DNA of 64,000 bases, from assembly GCA_026874595.1 (NCBI GenBank), contig CM049313.1:24734008-24798007 (forward strand), read 5' to 3'. Under the pieces are notes generated by a model. That model was not told where the DNA came from. It made no database searches and saw only the letters and a program-made list of their open reading frames with translations. The translations under genes and the position numbers were made by a program. The DNA is from Sipunculus nudus. Lineage: Eukaryota; Annelida; Sipuncula; Golfingiida; Sipunculidae. Of the stretch, positions 1-13,469 are shown piece after piece (within the stretch, counting starts at the first letter, position 1; each line of letters opens with the position of its first letter).

Positions 1-2729
1 TCATTTAGCTGAGCGTCAAGGCACAGGAGCTACTAGCATAAAGAGTTTGCAAAGAGCGAGAATAAATTTATTTGGTCGTTCGATTATCCCGCCATTTTGT
101 CTGTGATGATGATAGATTGCGCAATCTGGCTTTTGAACATGTGTTGCCTGTGGAACTGCTTGCTGTAAATACTGAAAAATGAATAAAATCTAATTTAAAC
201 GATTCACTATAAACAGATAAACAGACACTAAACTTTCGGATGATACCACGTGTTTATTGTTTGCTTACAATCCGGGAAATTATTTTGGACATTCAATAAT
301 CCAGCATTATGCAGGAGTGAAAGTTATATTCAATTAGACAAAGGCGGGTTTTGCGGGAAGCATACCTGGTAAATGGGCGATTCTCTACCAGTGACATGGA
401 CAGAGAATGAATGTAATTTTTAGGGATAACCATCAGTCCTACAAAAAAAATGAAACATCTGAAAAAAGTGAAAAAGAAAGAAATGACGAAATGAAATGTA
501 TGTTTAACTCTACCACATGGGCAAAAAACAGGCGAAACGTCTTATCATTGGAACTCTGCGGTTATTACAGCGGTTGTCCGGAGATCGACTTTTTAAGTTA
601 CTTACGGTTAATGTCATTTATGGTTTTGCCAGTGTGGGGGTAAAGAGCAAGATGGCGGGTGAGAGTTCTCGTCTCTGTGTTTTATGGGAATATTTTACCG
701 AAATCAGGCCGTAAATCACAGCTGTAATATGACATGAAGAACGTATATTTTATTCATACTTTTATGATTCATGATGGGATCGGTTTATGCACATTTAGAA
801 TTGATACAGTCATTTCAAACGTGGTTGGTAGCATGGACTCCAGTACAACAATTTAAAAGGATAATAGCGTAATACGTTTCCACCTGCTGTCCATGAATTT
901 TCATTTATTCTATGTGTTCATATCAGTTCTGTTGCTTAAACAAGTTTGGCTACCCTCCTATTAGTGTGACCGTGATCAGTGCAAATTATTATGAGGAATG
1001 ACAGGATGTTTAGTTTTAAGGGTACTTTTGAGTGATATTTGCATGATATTTAATAAATTCTGAATTATTTTCAAACCAAATATAGAAAGCGTTTTTTTGA
1101 GTACAGTAAAATTAAGATGACGGTAGCCGCTTTGATTGGTCACTAATAATGCGTTTTATCAGCCTTGCTACCCGCGGTGTGTCATACACTGGTTGACTTC
1201 TGACGTCATGCCAGAGACGTGTACATTTCAGTCATGTACATGTACATTACAGTTGGCACAGGTGGTTTGATGTTCGCTGGCAGGTTCAGCACAAAAAGGC
1301 CAATGTCCCTCTAGTTTGTAACATATCTAGGCCGGGGAACGGTTGTATATTTTGTGACGTAGCATCAAATAACAGATGCACGAGGACCACGAGAAAACAA
1401 GGGCCAAATATAAATGTTAAAGGGACATAATCAGGAGCAATATTAGTCCTATTCTTTCACACTATCATTTCACGTTTGCTTTAAACAAAAGTTTCCCAGC
1501 AAAACCATCCCAGCACACAGTCTCATTTACTCGCATACGACTGTTTAACACCTTGTTTTAGCCCTGCGTGTTGGTAAACACAGTCTGTTTACCTTAACAA
1601 GGCCTCGTGACCGGAGATCCGATTTAGAGGGGTAAGACGCGGTGTTTCAGCAAGCGGAACATGTATTGCATTTTTTGGGCCATGTCAGTCAGGGCATCTC
1701 CTGATTGGCACCTGTTGTGGCTCCTGCGGCACACGGCCCAACGGATAGTGTTTATGTTGACACCTACAATCGCGCCCGGTTCACTGTTTTTAGCACTCGT
1801 TTACAGAAGAAGGCAAACGGTTTCAAGGAAATATTTTGGCAGTTACAGATTTATTTTGAAGGGAAGAAGCTATTTTTTGTGTTACCTCAACATACTTTAT
1901 AGGTGATTGGGTCCTTTAATGTTAAACTAAACTATAAAGAAAATAACTTCCCATTATTGTTTTTTTTCCCACATTGGTCAAAAGCCCATGCCTGATCAAA
2001 CCTCCTTTACTAGATATCAGGGATCTCTGGACACTCGTATTGTAATCCACCAGTATATAACGTTTTGATTAAGGCAATCAAATATGGTGGCTTGAAAAAG
2101 TTGGACCAGAGAACCTGGATTTCACGAATAATGTTAAACAAAGTCTTAACAAAGACTGAACAGTCGATGGATTAAAAACGCTCGGCGTTCTACGGTTCGC
2201 TCCACCTCTAGACACTGCCAAACATCACCACCTGGGCCATGGAGAGATTAATTATAATAATTATAATCCATGTTAAATAAATGTTGATTTTAATAAATCT
2301 TGATTATCTTCTATTTAGAAGAAAATACCAGATAAAACATTGCACAGAAAATAATAACACTTTTGCCATGTTTTGTCAATACATTATTTTCCCAAAATAC
2401 CTTAAACCACTTACCGTTCTTTACATATAAATGTAATAAACGAAATTATCAGGTAACAGGCACAGCATGTTGACAAAAAATGAAGGACAAAAATCAAATC
2501 CCAGGCTATGGTCTTAAGTTTATTACTGTGTCCCATATCACTGTGTACAACGACTAAGTTAAACGATGTTTACACCGAAATTTTAAATGACGGTAGTTTT
2601 ATGGCAATGTGAATTAAAAAAAAAGCAATTACACTTGATTTATGATATTAAATCCACAAAAATGTAGATTTTATTAAATGTGCATAATTCCCTCTAATAC
2701 TAATATGTAGCCTTTCTATTCTACAACAG
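1..2729. other. No supported gene; upstream intron or flank of the GMC gene
   Basis: I see no exon that can be tied to a family here. If the oxidoreductase gene continues upstream, this is intron. A short open stretch near 1690-1870 has no recognisable motif. No FAD-binding GxGxxG exon was found, so the N-terminal exons should lie left of the window. Confidence 0.5.
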
Positions 2730-2896
2730 GTATATTCAGCGGAACGACTCTTGACGCCTCTATATTTCTCCGGTCTCCACACCAACCAGAAGATCACCAG
2801 TATCCGTACATTCAGCTGCTTTTGTTTTCTCTCAGCCCAGCTTCAGGTCCAAAGACCTACGCCGCGCTCAGGAAGTTCTTCAATTACAGAGAGGAC
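2730..2896 (+). CDS. GMC oxidoreductase exon (substrate domain)
   Basis: Acceptor AG at 2728-2729 follows a pyrimidine tract; donor is GAC|GTAGGT at 2897. Two leading bases complete a codon, then 55 codons end in phase 0. Reads [12 protein letters not shown] near the start and [13 protein letters not shown] in the middle, matching the GMC segment that precedes the R-SRG block. Confidence 0.88.
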
Positions 2897-3619
2897 GTAG
2901 GTGTTTATATAACTCTGAACTAGAATATTACCCGTTCTTCAGTTATGACAGGCCCTGTGAGTTCAGCTAGTTTCGTCCGGGAGGCATTCTATGGGCTTAG
3001 TTCATCATACACCGGTGCAGGTTCTGCTTGATCGCGCTTCTTAAGATCCTTCGTGAAATTTTAATTGATTATGTAAAATGTGTCAAGAAATGTCTCTGGG
3101 AAAGGAACCCACCACCGCCCCCTAACCCCAAGAACCCCCTCCCCCCCCCCCAAGGTCACGCTCTGTCCCGACATTTCAAGACCAAAAAAAAAAAAAAAAT
3201 TTCCCAGGCGTGTCCACAGGCCACAGAGGAGGTGCGTGGAAACTATTTAGTGCCACCGTCAATCACAATATAGATGTTAAAGCATTATTGGTGAGATAAC
3301 AGTATATCTAAGTACATACTCGTACAACAGAAACCCAGATTACATGAAATAATAGCTGAATAATTGATAATCATTGGTCTCATATTTATCAGTAATTAAA
3401 CATGGTTTAAAACCCTCATTCCTAACACTGATTGTGGGAAGAAACTATACAAGCCTAATTCGTATATAAAAAGTTTATCAATAGAGACTGGTGGGAAATA
3501 CAGTTAAATAATGTGTAACAAAGAATCATCTCTGGAATATTTAATAATGTGTATATAACACGTATCTTATGAAATTTCATGCAGCTCAACATGATATCAA
3601 CAGTACAATACGAAAGTCA

Positions 3620-3675
<56 letters not shown>

Positions 3676-6600
3676 TAATATAAACAGATCACGTATGCGT
3701 GATGAACACAAATTTTGTAATGGAGATAAAAAAATCAGATTCTGTAACACTAGGCAGCGTGAAATGTCTAGGGGAATGAATAAAGAAGTCAGTGGTTTTT
3801 TGCTAACAAATAACCATAATTTATTCTTAAAGCAACCCTAACAATACAATACACTAAATTAATACAGTTAAACAGTAAAACAGCGGTATTGCAACAAGTC
3901 AACACAGAGAAAATAATATATGTGCACAGTACCTGGATACCAACACCATCACAACGATAAGTCCTTTAATTGTAAACTCTCGGAGAATGACAGTCCAGTG
4001 GAACGTTCTTGCAACAACCAGAAAGTAAACTGAAGTCCAAATGCATAAAATCCAGGAGACAGTCTTTGAAAATCTATAATTGCCGCATTCGTCCGATAAG
4101 GTCCTAGAATCTGACACACGCTTCTGCGTCCGCTGGAATCTTCTCTGCTGTTCTCTGCCCTAAAAAAAGCCCTTTTATATACCTTCACACCCCAAGCCGA
4201 GAATTTTCCACTTCTCGAACAGTCTATAAGGACCCTACTCAACAGTAAACACGCGTTTAAGGAATTCTCTAGAAAACATCGCCGTGCCTCTACACACCAT
4301 GATGTACACGTGATCTCGCCCCAAGCCAGCACGATAACAAGAGTTCAACCAGTACGGATTAAACATAAAATGTAATACGCGGCCAGACACGAGTGCCACA
4401 ACAGGAGTTACGCTCGTGTCACATAATAAAAAGAGCACCTGTAACAATTTAGAATGCGATGATCATTTATCTTTAAGAAAGTTACAAATGTATAATATTA
4501 GAAAAAAAAATATTAGACTCACTCATATATAAATTCCCCTAATGGATGAAAACAACTTTATATAAAAATGATATAAAAATGAGAAGAATACTAATAATAA
4601 CTTCATATGAATTCAAAATACACGTGCCATTAATGCACGATCGGGTAAACAAGACCAGCTGTGATGTTTAATTTTACAAGTAAGATCTTTGGATTGCTGT
4701 TAATTTCAAGGCCCTGGATGCCAAGTACACCTGTACTGAAGGGTGAGATCGTTGACATGAAACACCAGCTGCACTGAAACGCACAAATTCGAATGCGTGC
4801 ACCCAGATGATCAATCGATGTGTTTTCGAGGCTCCATGTCCACAAGCTTTTTTATGAGTAATTCGTGTTGATAATTGCTAAAGATTTTACCATATAGTTT
4901 TCGAGCTCTGCTGTACTTCTTCTGGGACCGATCGTAATTAATTTTTAAATAAGCATTTAAATAAGTCTAAATATTTTCTACTTTATGATTAAATGGGTCA
5001 AAGCTAAAGGTTCAAAATCAACTCTTTCTCAATTAAGATTAATTTGAGGGCACTTTAGCTTAATTAACACAATATCTAAAGTTATACACATTATGACCCT
5101 TGGTCAACACCTGCACTTCGTCGCCAGTTTACATTATGTTACGAGAGGTAGAGTATACATGAATTATATATATTTAAATATGTACTGTTAACCAGGTAAA
5201 ATGATCTGTCGAGGCAAAAAAGGAACGAAAGGTATATTTTCACTAACATTCAACATCCATTTTACTTATCATAGATCAGATAAAGTGTGTGTGTATACAC
5301 ATTGTATTATAATGTAGGAGTCTTGTTGTAGCTTACTGTATCTTAACGTCTAAGATTAAAATAAGAAAAGCAAATAGTTTTGGCACTAAAATAATGTACC
5401 CCTACCAAATTCATCAGTTTTTCAGCATGTTTGAAGCAGTTATCGGCAGATAGCTAGAGCAATGTTTTCAAGCAGGAGTATTTAAATCAATCACAACATC
5501 TATCATACTCAACTGCTATACATATAATGTGAGATTCAGTAACAATAGAGTACAATTGCTTATCGTCATAGCAGAGATTGAGCAGGATTGACCAGAAGAT
5601 AGTAACATCTGCTTCTTTGCTGTTCGAGTTGTCAGCTTAACATATTCACATCAGAAATACAGAAGCTGCTTCAAATAGCGCACATGTTGAAATTCAGTTC
5701 ACTATTCCTATGAAATATTTTCACAAATTTCGTTTTGTAGCTAAAACATGCCTGTCTTGAAGTTTCCTTAATGTTAATATTTGTGTCCTATGCTATCTTA
5801 GAAATGAATTTAACATTTACTGAATTGTTGTAAAGATGTTCGAGGCTATGTTCGGTGGACGTTACGGGGAAGAGGGCTTCTTGTTGCTGTTGACATTGTT
5901 ACACCCAGCAAGCCGGGGTACTCTGAGACTGAACAGCACTAACCCGTCTGATCACCCGCTGATCGACGTCAACTGTCTGAAGGACCCGCAGGATCTCAAA
6001 GTTTTAGTGTCAGGTATGAAGCCTGTTTAACTTGCTGTCCAAATAAAATATATAACATGTGACCAAGGGGTGATGAAACTCAGCTGAAAACTCGCCAGTA
6101 ATCAACAACAGATAGTATTATTTTTGAAAAACTGAGTCATTTATGTGACATTACTGACATTTGTCTGCAAAATTATTCACCGTGCGCAGCATATATCAAA
6201 GCAATTTTTGCGTTATGTAAGCATATTTACTGGAGTTGGATGGACCGAAGGCTGTCAAGACTGTAAGTAATATTTCGAAGTACCATTTGACCCAATTATT
6301 TTAATTTTGCATAATTACAGGAACACGTGTGAGTAAAGGACTTCATTTCAGTTTGATGGTGAGATACAAAATATGTGACTGCTTTACTAATATTCCGACA
6401 TGACGGATATTTGCAGTATCTATTAATTGTATCGCTAGACAAAGTCGAGGATAGCCATATGGCTTTAGTACGGTTCCGCCGCCGCAGAAAAATCTTGTCA
6501 GAATGATAACTCAAAAACTATTTGACGGATCTTTATCAAACTTTACATGTGCCTAGATATGGGTGAGAGGATGAAGCCTATTTAACATGAGATATCCTTT

Positions 6601-8945
6601 ACAAAGGGAGTGATCTTGACTTTAGGATCACTTTTGGTGAAATTCACACAAAATCTTTTTCTCCAGGAAGCTTGCATGGATATTTCCAAAATTCAGGTAA
6701 CCGAAGATTTTGGAGCGCCACTTATTATCCTCTTCTTGTTTTTTCGTCAAAATTCAAAGTAAAAAACTAGTGTAAATATTTCCTTGATATCATTGCCATG
6801 CATAGATATGGCTTATATGATGAAGGCTCTATTAATTCGGGCCATTACTTTACTATGAGGGGCCTTGATCTTCAATATTTCCATATTTTGTGAAAAAAAA
6901 CAACGAAAAGTGTATAGCGTATATTTCCGAAAATCCAGATGAAAGATGTCGGATGATAAGTTGTCGAAAGATTTTGACAACCCTTGCAAAGCTTGACCTT
7001 GATTTTTTATCCCATAACTTTTGAGGTACTGCATCTGTTTCATTCAAATTTGACACCAACATATCTCAATCCCCAAATGTGACACACGGATTGTATCTAC
7101 CAAGATGTCAAGACTTGTTTGATGACAAGTGAATTTTGATGTTTGCTTTCAAGGTCAAATCTGAAGAGACGTAGGATTGTGAATCCCGTAACTTTAAATA
7201 ACTACTTTTTGTCTTCAAATTTGATACACGAATTGTTTAAACCAAGATGTCGGACAAATCACCTTGACCCTAGTGGCCTTGGTCAATGATCTAAATTAAG
7301 ATGTCATCTCATGAGCTAAAACGTTTTGAACAGGCCCAGTTTAATTTTTTAACTTTATTTTAATATATTTTTGTCTCGGTTAGCTCTTTTGATGAGAAGT
7401 ATATTTAGTAACATTGTTTGATTTTATGTTGATTTACCTGGTTAGTTTTATTAATATAGACTTCCGCTCAGTGATACCATTGAGAGCAGGGTTTAAGTTT
7501 GACTCCATTCATTTCAGATTATCCATAACGTCTTTTTAACATTTTATCATTTATGTGATATGAATGTTGTACCTTACTTATCATTATTAAACCTTATGAC
7601 CTCTTTTCTTGTTAGTATCTGAAGGCAAATAATGAATTTATATTCTCTCATTATATCGTATATACAAGGAAAATAATATTCATATATATATAATATTAAC
7701 CGGTCATGGAAAAGGTTTGGTATAATGATATAGATATACTCATCAGAATGACGTGAGACACTTCACATTAAATAACGTGGGCCTACGTGTTCCCAGGAAT
7801 GAAAGAAATCCAGAAATTCGAGGAAACCGAGGCCTTTAAAAAAGTTGGAGCTAGACTGAGTCGCCGCCACAACCCGCTTTGTCGGGACTTCACGTGGGGA
7901 ACCGACGAGTACTGGGCATGCGCACTTCGCAGCAACATTGTAACTATCTACCATCCCGTGGGAACCTGCAAGATGGGTGCAACCGATGACGTCAATGCTG
8001 TCGTTGACCCTAGACTGCGGTAAGTGGTTGTGACGTATAAAACCTAGTGGTGATACACATTGCTTGTGTGGGACAAAACAGAAAGATGGCGGGTGGGGAG
8101 TACTCGAGTGTGTGTTTTAAGGAATTTATTTATTTTTATAATTTTAATCACTATGAAGCTGTTAAATCACAGCTTTAACATCCCATGATAATTATTCAAA
8201 CTGAGATGAGTATATGCAAGGGGTGTCTATTGGGTTTTAATTGATTGTATGGTGTATATTTCTGTTAGAATCAAATAAACAGGTAAGTTAAAGTGTATCT
8301 TGCATACAGAAGATGAGATTGAAAAATGCGTGATAATAATGCATAGATAGGCTTATTGCACATACAAAAATATTACCGAAACGTATTTGTGTACTTTTGT
8401 AAAATGGTGCTCAACGTAACAAAATCATACAATTTATCCTCTCATTATTTTTTCTTATAGCTTAAATGACAAAAGTAGTTTGCATGTTCTAATGAAGGAA
8501 TATAGTCCAGCTGTAACAATTCCATGTCAAGGAAAATACAGAAACAAAACATGGCCCGCTAGCTGAAACCAGTAACTATAGTGGTATCGCAACTTGTTTA
8601 CATTCAGGAAGTGGATGTATGGGAAAATTCTTCCCCGTACGCCACCGAAACAAAAAAGTCTCTGGGTCAACCTTTCGTATCAAACTAGTGGTTCTTGATT
8701 AAGTTCTTTTCTATCAATACCATACCAGCATCCAAGCATGGTTTTAATTTTCGATATAAAGTTAAAAATAGTTGGAAAATATAGTCAGCCTTTCAATTGA
8801 TTCTTACAGTGTACGTGGAATTAAAGGTCTACGTGTAGTTGACCCCTCCATATTCCCGGAAGTGACGTCAGGAAATACGAACGCCCCCACCATCATGATC
8901 GCCGAGAAGGGTGCAGATATGATTCGAGAGGAAAATCAAATATGA
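2730..8945 (+). CDS. GMC-family FAD oxidoreductase (choline/glucose dehydrogenase-like), C-terminal half, 4 exons
   Basis: Family role: GMC flavoenzymes oxidise alcohols or sugars using bound FAD and a C-terminal His/Asn pair. Exons are 2730-2896, 5836-6013, 7797-8019 and 8810-8945, with phase-consistent GT-AG introns, giving about 233 residues against the usual 550-620. In order they hold the substrate-domain segment ([10 protein letters not shown]), the [12 protein letters not shown] block typical of the family, the catalytic HPVGTCKMG (His codon 7952-7954), the [10 protein letters not shown] block and SGNTNAPT (catalytic Asn codon 8880-8882), then IAEKGADMI and TGA at 8943-8945. The N-terminal dinucleotide fold and FAD-contact exons are outside the window. 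The reading frame is intact in all four exons, so the visible part looks functional. Substrate cannot be told from sequence. Family assignment is very secure; choline versus other alcohols is not. Confidence 0.93.
3621..3673. repeat. (TA)n microsatellite
   Basis: About 26 uninterrupted TA units. It abuts the solo LTR at 3675 exactly where the LTR's terminal 11 bases are missing. Confidence 0.98.
3675..4446 (-). mobile_element. Solo LTR, copy A (Ty3/gypsy family of this window)
   Basis: Nearly collinear on the reverse strand with the LTR at 58341-59124: shared blocks include the GTGAAATGTC segment, the reverse complement of the TATATAAAAG promoter near 4170 and the TGTTAC terminus (GTAACA at 4441-4446). 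The last 11 bases of the LTR are absent and replaced by a TA microsatellite. No internal coding region flanks it, so it is a solo LTR in a GMC intron. It could in principle provide a promoter or polyadenylation site on the minus strand. Confidence 0.85.
4447..5835. other. Intron of the GMC gene, nothing recognised
   Basis: AT-rich sequence between the solo LTR and the exon at 5836. A short minus-strand open stretch at 4630-4845 has no recognisable motif. Confidence 0.5.
5836..6013 (+). CDS. GMC oxidoreductase exon (R-SRG block)
   Basis: Acceptor TAAAG|ATG at 5834-5835; donor TCAG|GTATGA at 6014. Starts in phase 0, ends in phase 1, joining both neighbours in frame. Contains [39 protein letters not shown], the most recognisable non-catalytic GMC signature. 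The ATG is internal and not a start codon. Confidence 0.92.
6014..7796. repeat. Intron of the GMC gene with degenerate repeats
   Basis: Between about 6310 and 7330 phrases recur loosely (for example variants of 'CATAGATATGG' and 'TTTGATACAC' with 'TTTGAC'), suggesting an old long-period tandem repeat. No coding exon is supported. Confidence 0.35.
7797..8019 (+). CDS. GMC oxidoreductase exon (catalytic His)
   Basis: Acceptor TTCCCAG at 7796; donor CTGCG|GTAAGT at 8020. Carries the catalytic motif HPVGTCKMG, then VVDPRLR which continues into the next exon. Phase 1 in, phase 2 out. Confidence 0.93.
8810..8945 (+). CDS. GMC oxidoreductase terminal exon (catalytic Asn, stop)
   Basis: Acceptor TTCTTACAG at 8809. 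Reads [20 protein letters not shown] followed by [17 protein letters not shown] and ends TGA at 8943-8945. No canonical AATAAA is close by; ATTAAA hexamers near 8967 and 8982 could serve. Confidence 0.93.
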
Positions 8946-9839
8946 TTTAATATATAAAAAATCAAGATTAAAAGTACATAATTAAAGAGATCATGCGATC
9001 ATCGTGTTGAAGACAAGCTGAATTCATTGAGAGGAGAGTTTAGTGGTGACTTTTCAGTAGCGTCTAGTAATATTTGTAACTTCTATATCTATGAATATAC
9101 AATAATACCTGTGTACCGAGTTATTGGCCAAAAATAGTCCTAATTAACAGTTGGTCTATAAGACAGGTCAGTTATGACTAATGTGAATGCATTTAGTCTT
9201 ATTTAGTCAAGATGGTCTTATTTTACAGTTGGCCTTTAAGACAGGTTCCACGTAGGCAGATCTCAGCCCTCCCCCCCCCCCCGGAACTTTTGACTATTGT
9301 TCCGTAAACAGCACATGCTCTTCCTATACCCTGTCAAAATATCACAAATATGGCAATACACATGTGATAGTCAACTCACTGGCACTGACGCATATCTGGA
9401 CGAGACGTTGAAAAAAAATTTCACATTATTGGGTGTACACTCTATCCATTATAATAATTATTTGATTTCATCCTGCTGTCAATAAATTACTTCCAATCTT
9501 TATTCTTGTAATATATGGCAAAGTTTGGACCTGAGGAAGTTAGTTAGTTTTTTTTTATGTCGCCTAAAGAACTCCTTTTTTATTGACTTACTGTATACAT
9601 GTAAATGATCAGATGCCTGCCCTGAAAGGAATGATTGCATGGAAAATAAAAGTTTGGATATTTGAAGAAAACTTGCACTGATAATGTTATATGCAGAACT
9701 AGAATACGGGTAGTATTCCACCATATCACAGAGGCATGGGTAAAGTAAGGCATTGAATGATCCTGACATGACATTACTCCAAATTTGTGGCGTCCATGGT
9801 GCCAATAAATCTCTTCTGCAATATTCATCGAAAACAGAT
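8946..9839. other. Intergenic, nothing recognised
   Basis: Contains a C homopolymer run near 9270-9282 and a near-repeat of 'ACAGTTGG(C/T)CT(A/T)TAAGACAGGT' around 9148 and 9225. No gene or RNA signal seen. Confidence 0.5.
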
Positions 9840-10920
9840 TACAGATGGATATACCATGCAAGTTTCAGGTCGAGAAACCAATCCACTATTGAGTAAAAGT
9901 GCTCCAGTCTATTATAAAAAAAAACAGAGAAGCAGGTGGCGTCACACGTTTTGTCTCGACAAAGCTGTCCAAGTCGGATAAACATGCCAAAATTTCAGGC
10001 TGTTACATCCATATACTCCTTAGATAAGAGCGATTTTTACCAAAAGCAAACAGACGGATGGACGCCACGAAAATTCAATTGCAGAAGGCGCCACCAGCCT
10101 TTAATACAAGATGGAGGTACCCAAGATCTATGGGAATGCATAATTTCAGACCAATACCGCAAATCGCTCATGAGAAAAGGGCATAAATGTATTCTATGAA
10201 AACCGGAGGGTAGGAGAAACCACCCGTCTGGTGTATAAGCAAACTCTTCAAGATGGATAAACATGCCAAATTTCAGACGTATACATTGAACCACTCCTGA
10301 GATATGAGCAATTTTCACCGAAAGTAAACGTACAGATGGGAGCCACACGGAAACGATTGCAGATGGCGCAATCAGTCCTGAATATGAGATGGAGGTATGT
10401 AAGAAGTAAAAACATGCTCAATTTCAGGCCTATACGGGAAATCACTCCTGAGAAAAGGGCATTAATTTATACTATGAAAACGGTAAGGTAGGTGGCGCCA
10501 CCTGTCTAGTCTACGATGAAACTCTCCAAGATGGATAAACATGCTAAATTTCATACCAATACATTGAACCACTCCTAAGATATGTGCAATTTTCGCTTAA
10601 AGCAAACGTACGGATGGACGCCACACAAAAACGATTTCAGATAGATTTCAGATAGCGCGACCAGTCTTGGATACAAGACTGAGGTATCCAAGACCTATAG
10701 ACATGCATAATTTCCGCCAAATACTTATAACCAAAACTAATAAATGGCAAACACATGGACGGTCGGTACGCATAAATCATTGTAGTTGGCGCCACCAGTC
10801 TCGTGTACAAGATGAGAAAGATCAAAGATCTATGGACATGCAAAATTTCATCTCAGTACATTTAATCACTTCTAAGATATGGGCTGTTATAAAAAAGACA
10901 CACAGATTCCGACTACATTG
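9840..10920 (+). repeat. Satellite array, unit about 279 bp, with GGTGGCGCCACC palindrome
   Basis: Anchor phrase AAGCAAACGTACGGATGGAC (variants) recurs at about 10043, 10322 and 10600, giving a period of 278-279. Each unit also has ATGGATAAACATGCCAAATT, TCCAAGATCTATGG and a palindromic core, perfect at 10491-10502. The same unit occurs in reverse at 16780-17455 and forward at 56130-56570. Open frames inside it are by-products of the repeat. Confidence 0.85.
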
Positions 10921-13469
10921 GTGAGCGAATAACTATGCCGGGTTTCGGAAAGATCGTTCTCAGAGGAGTTCTCCCGAAACGAACGCGGCCGCAACGGAAG
11001 CGACGGCAGAACCAGTCAGAAACATAGTATCCGCAAAATTATGTTTAAGCGGACACAATAATTTCAGTATAGCTTGATCTGATAAAGGTTGCAATCCATA
11101 ATTTCAGACAATTTTTGGTTTAGGAAATGGTGACACACCTTTATTAAAGCTTTTATCCGAATGTTTCACAGATTTGGTTATGGTGGTAAAGTAATCCCAA
11201 CGGCTTAACACAGAGGGTGATACTAAAAGGAGGAATCTTGGAGGGGCTGTTTGGCCCTTAGACTACAAAAAAATAATTATTAGTTTGGTTTCAAGCAGAT
11301 TCCAAAATGTCTTTTCGTTGATCTAAGACATTTTTCTCGAAGGTCAAAAAGGAGACCTTGGATTTGTTCTTGCTATTTTTGCAAGATATTGCAGGATGCT
11401 CACTTTTATAGATGCTGAGCGAGGGTGAATTTTGTTTTCTTAACTATGTGCCCCTCTAAAGCGAACTCCTGGATCCGCTACTATTCCACTGTAGTATACA
11501 GGATTCTATCAACAGTATATTTGTTAATTTATGTTAATATATGTTAATAAGCGTAAGGAGATTCTGTCTTCAGCATAATGTCAAAGTGCTTCATAACTGG
11601 GAAGACACAACCAAAGATTCAACACATTTAACAGTAGATAACAGTAAAAAAAACTTCTTCAACCCTTTGTTGCCTGTCGAAGTATCCAGCGTTTCTATTT
11701 ATGCCAATCACGTGACATATTTGTAAAGTCACATTTATATATAAATTAATAAATTAAGTGTGTTAGACATTGGCAGAGTATAAGTAAATAACCGGATGTT
11801 TGACATAGCTGAACAAGTCATTAAATGCGATTTTACAGATATAACGCTTTGTAGAAGTTATAACCTGGTCCATGATGCATTGGTGACAAACTTACAAGTC
11901 TCTGAGTTGATGTAAAAGATTCTTTATTTTAACTATACAGGAGAGGGTATGCCAAGCCCCTCTTCAGGGCTTAGCCCCCAGTTTGTAACTGCCTCTCAAC
12001 ACATCGCATCTCTCCCAGCATGATTCACACACCATTAGTAAACCAATCAGAGAGTTCCCTGACGTGTCACCACAGATGCAATTAAAGAAAGGTGTGCAAT
12101 GAAAGCGCCATGTAATCAAGGCTAAGCAATTACAGTCATTATGTTAATACCTGGCAACTCGGCTCTGACATTTGAATACACAGAGTCCCAATTAACTAAA
12201 ACACCTGAAACTTACATAATATATAATAATGATAAAATACAGAGAGTGAGAATAGTAGTAATAGACTGGCCCTTAGTACATTACAGCTTGACTGGCATAA
12301 TTATGAAAGGGCCTACACAACCTTCGATTTAGACTGTCGTAAGATTTCAACTTGGCTACGACAGATAGAACCGTCGTAGGTTTGGGATAGTTTTTTTTAA
12401 TTTCATGGAAGCGTTCACATATAAATTTATGTTTTACGATGGTCGTTGAAAAATTGGTCAGGGCTGTCTATGTCCAATCGTACACTCTCCCTACGACAGC
12501 CGTATGAGGTCTCTACGATGGTCGTAATAGAATTATAGTCCCATGACAAATTCACAGCGGTCACAGGAATGACCTACAACGATAGAAAATTCGTAGGACC
12601 GCCATAGGTAGAACGTGCTGCAATCGTTGGGCTGTAATATATACGTATAAGAAAAGTCTGACATAATATAAAGAATAACCTATGACGCTGAAACATTTTA
12701 AACATGATAAATGTCTACGTAAAGGGTCTTCGACAGCGTATCCGTCACGGAACACCTTAAATTTGTACGACACACCCACGGCTTTCCTAGGAATTTAACC
12801 AATTTTTGTCGTTGACTTGTGTATCTGTTGTTCGATGTATATGACGTATAGGCTTAAGATGCGGAGAGCGGAAATGGGCAGATAAACGACCCAGAAGAGC
12901 GCTGTTATGTCGAAGGACAGTAAAGGGACTTGTTTAGAGATGCTCGAACTGAAAAATCTTGTCAACGAATTTTAGGAGGATCTCAATTTCGTAAATGATT
13001 ATATTGTGCCTTAAGCTCCTTAATATCATGCAACATGACGTTGTATATTTAACATTAACAAATAAATAGTATATTTAAAACTTCTTTCGTTCGATTTGTA
13101 CATGAATAGGCCGTTTTGTTCATTTGTAAGTAATTTTGTATGGAATAATAACACATGTTATTAATACATACAAATCATTCTTATTCTATCACAATAAGGC
13201 TTCATTTTACACGATTATCGAGATAAATTGCCTACATTTGAATCAAAACAACACACAACCGACTGTCAGTGATTACCTGCGGTGACGGTAGGACATTACA
13301 ACTCTAAATTATGTATACTGGCCAAATAAATAATAATTAAAATTACAGTTTTGTCTGTAAGATACCAAGCAGTCCTACGCACAGTTCAAAATCATACCTA
13401 AGATCTAAACTATTGACATGTGTGATCGTGATGTACTACTGCAGTGCAATTTAGTTACTTTAGGTTATG
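10921..13469. other. Intergenic, no gene recognised
   Basis: Unique-looking AT-rich sequence. Between 12330 and 12620 the motif GTCGTAG/CTACGAC recurs (see findings). No supported coding exon. Confidence 0.4.

Noticed and set aside
3028-3273. Proline-rich plus-strand frame
   Set aside because: Created by a poly-C and poly-A stretch in a GMC intron.
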